From the NCBI GenBank assembly GCA_038117265.1, contig JAYOFO010000018.1, forward strand, positions 1 to 37,819: DNA of 37,819 bases. Direction: 5' to 3'. Source of the DNA: JAYPUG01 sp038117265 (GTDB taxonomy: Bacteria; Pseudomonadota; Alphaproteobacteria; UBA6615). Below the pieces are notes generated by a model. The model saw only the letters and a list, made by a program, of their open reading frames with translations. It did not search any database and was not told where the DNA came from. Below are positions 33,341 to 37,819 of the stretch, piece by piece; within the stretch, counting starts at the first letter, position 1, and the number at the start of each line of letters is the position of its first letter. The position numbers were made by a program, and so were the translations under genes.

Positions 33341-34564
33341 ATGGACACCATCGCAGAGGCGAAGCCGGCAGAAACCATCGAGGGGTCGGGCTTCCCGCTT
33401 GCCTTCAAGTTCAGGCATGGCGCCGGGCGTTCGCCCGTTCTGGGTGCCGGTGCAGCACGCGATGTGTTCGTCACCGAGGCGCGCGCGATCAACGGCTATC
33501 AGAAGGAAGGGATCGTCCACGAAGGCGAGGGCGGCAGCGTCTGGCGGCTGACCACCGACGAGGGGCTGCACCTGGGCGGTCACGACGTCGCGCCGTTCCC
33601 GCTCGGCTTCTACAATGCCGGCCTCCACGGCGATTTTATCAACCGGATGCGCACCATCGCGGCGGCGCGGAACATCGCCATCGACGATTTCGATCTCTAC
33701 ATCCAGAACGGCTACTACGTCGTCGGCTCCTTCATCCGCGGTGACGGCAAGGGCCATGTCGAGCCGTCCCATGTGCGTGTGCGCCTGTCTTCGTCGGCCT
33801 CGCCCGAGGCGGTGAAGGCACTGGTCGACGACGCGATCAAGGCATCGCCGGCCTTCGCGACCATGAGCCAGCCGCTGACCAACACCTTCGCCATCTACGT
33901 GAACGGCCGCCGGCGGGTCGTGACCAGCCTCACGAACTCCGATGCGCCCGACGCCGCCGATCCCTACCGGACCTACGGCAAGGTGCCGTCGCCCCTCGCG
34001 GGCTCCGACGAGTTCGACGACATCATCTGGAAGACGGGCGAGACGAATGCGGGCGAAATCCAGCCCGCCGTCAACGGCACGGACGACAAGATCAAGAAGA
34101 TCGTGCGCACGGTGAACGGCGATAGCGAGATGCTCGACACGCCGGGCGCGACCCTGACCGACACGGTGCTCGGCCTCGACGGCATGAGCCATTTCCAGTT
34201 CAAGTCGGACGAACGGCCCGACCGCGACCAGGCGCCGTGTGGCCTGTCCTACATCGCGGCGGGAATCGCGTTCTGCTACCTGACCCAGCTCGAGCGCTAC
34301 ACGATCCACCAGAAGTTCAACATCCGCGGCGCGCGGCTCGTGCAGTACACGCCGTTCACGCTGACGGGCGACCCGGCGGACGGATCGTGGACCGGCGGGG
34401 TCGCGCCGGCCGACACGCATCTGTTCCTGTCGGGCGACGAGGACGAGGACAATTACGAGCGGCTGATGACCATGGCTGCCAACGTCTGCTACCTGCACGC
34501 CACCCTGGCGGATGCGGTGCAGGCGGTTGTTTCGGTGGAGCTGAACGGCAAGCCGGTGGCATAG
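33341..34564 (+). CDS. Double-domain OsmC-like protein
   Basis: 407 aa, two OsmC-fold halves in one chain. The C-terminal half (from about residue 282) has the family cysteine helix APCGLSYIAAGIAFCYLTQL (Cys300, Cys312) and the second cysteine NVCYLHATLADAV (Cys383), so it could reduce peroxides. The N-terminal half has the same layout (FPLGFYNAGLHGDFINRM, then AIKASPAFATMSQPLTNTF), but the expected cysteines are replaced (His96 region and Ser169), so it is probably catalytically dead or binds ligand. OsmC proteins normally dimerise with each subunit ~140 aa; this one may form a pseudo-dimer. It ends 34 bp before the amidase gene; likely one operon. Confidence 0.82.
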   Translation: MDTIAEAKPAETIEGSGFPLAFKFRHGAGRSPVLGAGAARDVFVTEARAINGYQKEGIVHEGEGGSVWRLTTDEGLHLGGHDVAPFPLGFYNAGLHGDFINRMRTIAAARNIAIDDFDLYIQNGYYVVGSFIRGDGKGHVEPSHVRVRLSSSASPEAVKALVDDAIKASPAFATMSQPLTNTFAIYVNGRRRVVTSLTNSDAPDAADPYRTYGKVPSPLAGSDEFDDIIWKTGETNAGEIQPAVNGTDDKIKKIVRTVNGDSEMLDTPGATLTDTVLGLDGMSHFQFKSDERPDRDQAPCGLSYIAAGIAFCYLTQLERYTIHQKFNIRGARLVQYTPFTLTGDPADGSWTGGVAPADTHLFLSGDEDEDNYERLMTMAANVCYLHATLADAVQAVVSVELNGKPVA

Positions 34565-34598
34565 CGCACCCGACCGGCCGCAACGAGGGGGATGCGCG

Positions 34599-36011
34599 AT
34601 GAAGGTTGCGGACATTGCGATATCGGGGCTAGCGGACATCGCCGGTGCGCTGCGTGACGGCAGCCTGCGTGCGGGCGACATCGCGGAGTGGGCGATCGCC
34701 AACCATGACGAAAGGGGCGAAACGCTCCACGCCTACAAGAGCTGGGACCCCGACCGGCTCCGACGCGAGTCCGCGGCCGCCGAGGCGGTGTTTGCCGCCG
34801 GGATCGACCTCGGCCCGCTGCAGGGCATTCCAATCTCGATCAAGGACCTGATCGGCGTAGCGGGCTATCCGACCTTCGCGGGCTGTCCGCGCGAGCTTCC
34901 CGAGCGATGGCAGGCCGAGGGGCAGGTGGTGCGGGCCATCCGCCAGCAGCTCGGCGTGGTGTCGGGCAAGAGCCACACCGTCCAGTTCGCCTTCGGCGGG
35001 ATGGGTGCGAACCGTCATTGGGGGGCGCCGCGCAACCCGTGGGACGCCGCGGAACACCGTTCGCCGGCGGGATCGAGTTCGGGTGCGGGAGTCAGCCTGC
35101 ACGAGGGCTCGGCACTGCTCGCCATCGGGACCGACACGGCGGGCTCGGTGCGCATGCCCGCCACCGTGACGGGAAATGCCGGCCACCGGCCGACGCCCGG
35201 CCGCTGGTCAATCGAGGGCATCGTGCCGCTGGTGCCGTCTCTGGACACGCCCGGCCCGCTGGCGCGCTCCGTTGCGGACATGGTCTATGGCTTTGCGGCG
35301 CTGGATCCGCTATTGCGCAACGACTTCGCCGGCTTCCTAGCGCTTGCCGAGCGGGTCGCGGCGGACGAGCTGCGCATCGGCGTGTGCGACTGGTACTTCC
35401 GGGATTGCGATCCCGGTGTCGCGGAACGTGTGCACGAGGCGATCGCCGAGCTGGAACGCGCGGGGATGCGCGTGTCGTCCGCAACCCTGCCGCACCTGGA
35501 CGATGTGTCCGCGCTCAACGACATGGGCGGATTGCACATCGGCGAGTTCTCGAGCTTCATCAACAACGAGATGCGCGAATTCAGGGACGACCTGGACCCC
35601 GCTGTGGCGATCCGGGTGGCGGCGGCCGAGAACTATACGGCGGCTGAACATTTGCGCCGCGTGCGCGAGGTCGAGCGCATGGCCGCGGCCGCCGATGCGG
35701 CGTTCGGGCCGTTCGATGCCATCGTCGGGCCGACCATTCCGATCACCCCGCCGAGGATGAGCGACATCGACACGCCCGAGACGCATCTCGCGGCCAACAC
35801 GCGGTTCGTCCAGAACACGGTCACGGTAAGCCTGCTGCACCAGTGCGCGACGACGGTCCCGGTGGGGCTGGATGCCGCGGGCATGCCGGTCGGCATGCAG
35901 ATCATCTGCCGCAACGGCGACGACGAGACCGCGATGGCCGTGGCGCGCGCGTGCGAGAAGGTGCTGGGCAAGCCGCGCGAGCGGCTCGGCAAGGCGCCGA
36001 TGGGGGTCTAG
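34599..36011 (+). CDS. Amidase signature family enzyme
   Basis: 470-aa amidase of the Ser-cisSer-Lys type. The catalytic lysine is Lys82 (ISIKDLI), the serine-rich loop is AGSSSGAGV (159-161), and the nucleophile is Ser183 (TDTAGSVRMPA). Length matches the family (450-500). It hydrolyses an amide to acid and ammonia in the cytoplasm. GatA is unlikely because gatB/gatC are not adjacent and the loop motifs differ. It lies just downstream of the double OsmC gene and is convergent with the C45-like gene, stops 3 bp apart. Substrate not known. Confidence 0.92.
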   Translation: MKVADIAISGLADIAGALRDGSLRAGDIAEWAIANHDERGETLHAYKSWDPDRLRRESAAAEAVFAAGIDLGPLQGIPISIKDLIGVAGYPTFAGCPRELPERWQAEGQVVRAIRQQLGVVSGKSHTVQFAFGGMGANRHWGAPRNPWDAAEHRSPAGSSSGAGVSLHEGSALLAIGTDTAGSVRMPATVTGNAGHRPTPGRWSIEGIVPLVPSLDTPGPLARSVADMVYGFAALDPLLRNDFAGFLALAERVAADELRIGVCDWYFRDCDPGVAERVHEAIAELERAGMRVSSATLPHLDDVSALNDMGGLHIGEFSSFINNEMREFRDDLDPAVAIRVAAAENYTAAEHLRRVREVERMAAAADAAFGPFDAIVGPTIPITPPRMSDIDTPETHLAANTRFVQNTVTVSLLHQCATTVPVGLDAAGMPVGMQIICRNGDDETAMAVARACEKVLGKPRERLGKAPMGV

Positions 36012-36014
36012 CGG

Positions 36015-37154
36015 CTACTCCGCCGCCTGGGCTGCGGCCGCGCCGTCGAGGCGGTGCAGCACGAATGCGTTCTCGCAGGGCGGGCCGTCGGCCACCAGCA
36101 TCGTCCGCTCGTTCAGGTCGAAGATGAAGGCGGCGTTGGTCATCGTCCGCTTGGCCGCCGGCTGGCGGTCGTCGGGGTGGCGGCAGATCGCGTTCGGATG
36201 GCCAAAATGGTCGGCCAGCGCCGCCTGCATCACCGCATTGTCGAGCTTGCCGATATGCCCGCGCAGTAGCCGGTCGAGCCGGTTCGCGCGATACAGGGTG
36301 CTTGTCGACAGGCGCTCCATCTGCGAGGGCCCGTGGCGCGGGTCCATGAAGTGGTTCGAATGGGTGACGAGCCCGTCGCGCGGATACAGGAAGGAGACCG
36401 CGTCGGGGCTGGTCTCGATGTCGATGATCTCGCCGTCGGCATGGCCGATCACGAAGTTGGCCGAGCAGACGCGCCGGGTCGCGACGACGGGGAGCAGCGC
36501 CATGTCGTAGGTCTCGGCGTCGAGCACCTCGCGGCAGCGCATGTGGAACGGCTTCTCGTAGGCGTTGCGGCCGTCATGGTCGGAGACGAGGCCGTTCTCG
36601 ACCAGCCCGATCCCGTGCTCGTTGACGCCCATCTTGCCGCCGACGATGCCTGCCTCGGTGTAGCAGAGGATGTTCGGGCCGCTGTCCCGGGTGATCCGCA
36701 GGACGACGCAGCGTTCGTACACGCCGGCCAGCCAGTCCCAGTTCTGGCCGAGGATCGTGTGGCCGTTCGCCGTGGCCTCGGGCAGGGCGCCGAAGGTCGA
36801 GCAGCCGTCGGCCTCGCCGGCGAGGCCGGAATCGTCGTTCGCCTTCGCCTCGCGGCCGAACAGCCCGAAGGTGATCTCGTAGCGCGCATTCAGCATCGCC
36901 ACATCGCCCAGAGGCACGCCCGACCCCTCGGCGATGCCACGCATCTCCTCGGCATAGTCCTCGTTCTGCTCGCGCATGACGCCGATCCACTTGGTGCCTT
37001 CGGCACGCGCGGTGTCGGCGTCGAGGCCGCCGGCGGCGAAACGGGCCAGGTAGGTGTCGACATTTTCTGCGATCTGGCGTGCGAGCGCGCGGCCGTGCAC
37101 GAGGCCGCGTTTGTAGGGGTCGCCACCGAGGTCGAGGACGGGAAGGTTGGCCAT
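36015..37154 (-). CDS. C45-family acyltransferase/amidohydrolase (AAT-like Ntn hydrolase)
   Basis: 379-aa protein of the acyl-CoA:6-aminopenicillanate acyltransferase (peptidase C45) family of N-terminal-nucleophile hydrolases. The expected self-cleavage site is Gly117-Cys118 (EADGCSTFGAL), giving an N-terminal cysteine on the beta chain. ILGQNWDW and GIGLVENGLVSDHDG follow, as in the family. The alpha chain starts LDLGGDPYKRGLVHGRALA. Likely acts on small amides or peptides; penicillin synthesis is not implied. ATG at 37154; the frame is open to 37583 but runs antisense-like into the next gene. It sits 50 bp downstream of the Gfo/Idh/MocA gene and is likely co-transcribed with it. Confidence 0.88.
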   Translation of the reverse strand: MANLPVLDLGGDPYKRGLVHGRALARQIAENVDTYLARFAAGGLDADTARAEGTKWIGVMREQNEDYAEEMRGIAEGSGVPLGDVAMLNARYEITFGLFGREAKANDDSGLAGEADGCSTFGALPEATANGHTILGQNWDWLAGVYERCVVLRITRDSGPNILCYTEAGIVGGKMGVNEHGIGLVENGLVSDHDGRNAYEKPFHMRCREVLDAETYDMALLPVVATRRVCSANFVIGHADGEIIDIETSPDAVSFLYPRDGLVTHSNHFMDPRHGPSQMERLSTSTLYRANRLDRLLRGHIGKLDNAVMQAALADHFGHPNAICRHPDDRQPAAKRTMTNAAFIFDLNERTMLVADGPPCENAFVLHRLDGAAAAQAAE

Positions 37155-37204
37155 TGGATTCGTTCCGTTGGTGTTGTCGGGACGGACTATAGCATCGCTG
37201 CCGG

Positions 37205-37819
37205 TCAGGTGACCGGCGCCATATCCATCCACGCATGTTCGGCGGAGCTGCGTTCGCATGCCTCGGCCAGCTGAACATCGCGGATGCCCGCCGCGAGATC
37301 GTGGACGAAGGGCGTGCCGGCGACGACATGGGCGATGAACCCCTCCCAGCCGAAGCGATAGGGATTCTTGTAGGGCCCCACATCGGGTACCTCCTCCCAC
37401 TGCGCGGCATAGTCGACCGAGATGTCCATGGTCGCGGCGTCGGGCCCCATGTTGAAGCCCTCGATGCGCGGCGTGTTCGCCGCCGACTGGGCCCAGCAGC
37501 GGCGCAGCCCCGCGACGGCGGAGCCGGCCGTGCCGTCGATCTGGAAGGTGACCAGATCGACGCCGCGCGGGCGTGTCGCCCACGAGCTCATGATCGCGCC
37601 GTGCGCGCCGCTCTCCAACTCCAGCAGCGTCGCCGTGGCATCCTCGACGTCGACGTCGTAGCGCTTGCCTTCCTCGTCGATCCGTGCGGGCTGGGCCGTC
37701 CAGGCGGCGCAGGCCACCTGCTTGATCGGGCCGAGAATTCCCTCGATGACATAGCGCCAGTGCGGGTGCATGTCGGACAGCAGCCCGCCGCCGCCGGCCT
37801 TCGTGTAGTTCCAGCTCGG
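37205..37819 (-). CDS. Gfo/Idh/MocA-family oxidoreductase, N-terminus outside window
   Basis: The visible 204 residues are the C-terminal substrate-binding domain of a Gfo/Idh/MocA oxidoreductase. The window edge falls at PSWNYTKAGGGGLLSDMHPHWRYVIEG, which contains the family's GGGLLxDxxxH segment (catalytic His region). ATLLELESGAHGAIMSSW, a beta strand of the large sheet, follows, and the chain ends AEHAWMDMAPVT. About 150-180 N-terminal residues with the nucleotide fold lie beyond 37819. This is a different gene from the one at 6935. Substrate unknown. Confidence 0.88.
   Translation of the reverse strand, partial: PSWNYTKAGGGGLLSDMHPHWRYVIEGILGPIKQVACAAWTAQPARIDEEGKRYDVDVEDATATLLELESGAHGAIMSSWATRPRGVDLVTFQIDGTAGSAVAGLRRCWAQSAANTPRIEGFNMGPDAATMDISVDYAAQWEEVPDVGPYKNPYRFGWEGFIAHVVAGTPFVHDLAAGIRDVQLAEACERSSAEHAWMDMAPVT

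Noticed and set aside
1..37819. CRISPR array, phage structural genes, toxin-antitoxin or restriction system
   Set aside because: No regularly spaced direct repeats, capsid, terminase or defence genes were seen. The only mobile structure is the small tRNA-Ser element.

Overview
The window is a GC-rich bacterial chromosome segment (roughly two-thirds G+C by eye). The gene content suggests an alphaproteobacterium, probably Rhodospirillales-like: a TRAP-type DctP remnant, nu-class GST, several GMC dehydrogenases, DUF1330, DUF924 and Pmp3 proteins, and an FNR/FixK-type box before hemN. This placement is inferred from gene families and codon use, not from a marker gene. Genes are densely packed, mostly with 0-150 bp gaps.

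Layout. (1) 1-3044, minus strand: an RND efflux operon, adaptor then inner-membrane permease; the permease is cut by the left edge. (2) 3319-11746, mostly plus strand: housekeeping and detoxification genes (NmrA-like reductase, aldehyde dehydrogenase, VOC protein, OsmC protein, Gfo/Idh/MocA oxidoreductase, cupin, GST, rhomboid protease, cystathionine beta-lyase), with a tandem DUF1330 gene on the minus strand. (3) 11753-13748: two small conserved proteins, one with an in-frame stop, and an orphan sensor histidine kinase. (4) 13843-~17144: tRNA-Ser(GCT) carrying a small AT-richer integrative element (tyrosine integrase, serine hydrolase of beta-lactamase fold). The element is bounded by a perfect 183-bp inverted repeat made of the tRNA 3' end, the int promoter region and the first codons of int. 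To its right lies only the last ~46 codons of a host CocE/NonD-type hydrolase. (5) 17538-22232: DUF924 gene, an oxygen-independent coproporphyrinogen oxidase gene (hemN) with an internal TAG, a hydrolase/methyltransferase chimera, the first 46 codons of a TRAP substrate-binding protein, and a LysR regulator. (6) 22271-37819: an accessory catabolic region with two GMC dehydrogenases, a ketopantoate-reductase-like enzyme, two hydrolases, a MetE-like zinc transferase, a Pht5-like protein, an uncharacterised 310-aa protein, a double OsmC protein, an amidase, a C45 acyltransferase-like protein and a cut Gfo/Idh/MocA oxidoreductase.

How the genes fit together. The likely catabolic transcription unit runs right to left from 32159: Pht5-like protein, GMC dehydrogenase (4-nt overlap), MetE-like protein and TIM-barrel amidohydrolase. 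It is divergent from the unknown 310-aa gene, the double OsmC protein and the amidase. The substrate cannot be read from the sequence. The 12-21 kb part is a zone of gene decay and rearrangement: two nonsense-interrupted genes, two 3'- or 5'-only remnants and one integrase fragment cluster around the tRNA-Ser insertion site. The most unusual structure is the inverted attachment-site/integrase duplication. Its right copy looks like an attP-type junction (core flanked by non-tRNA sequence) inserted in reverse.
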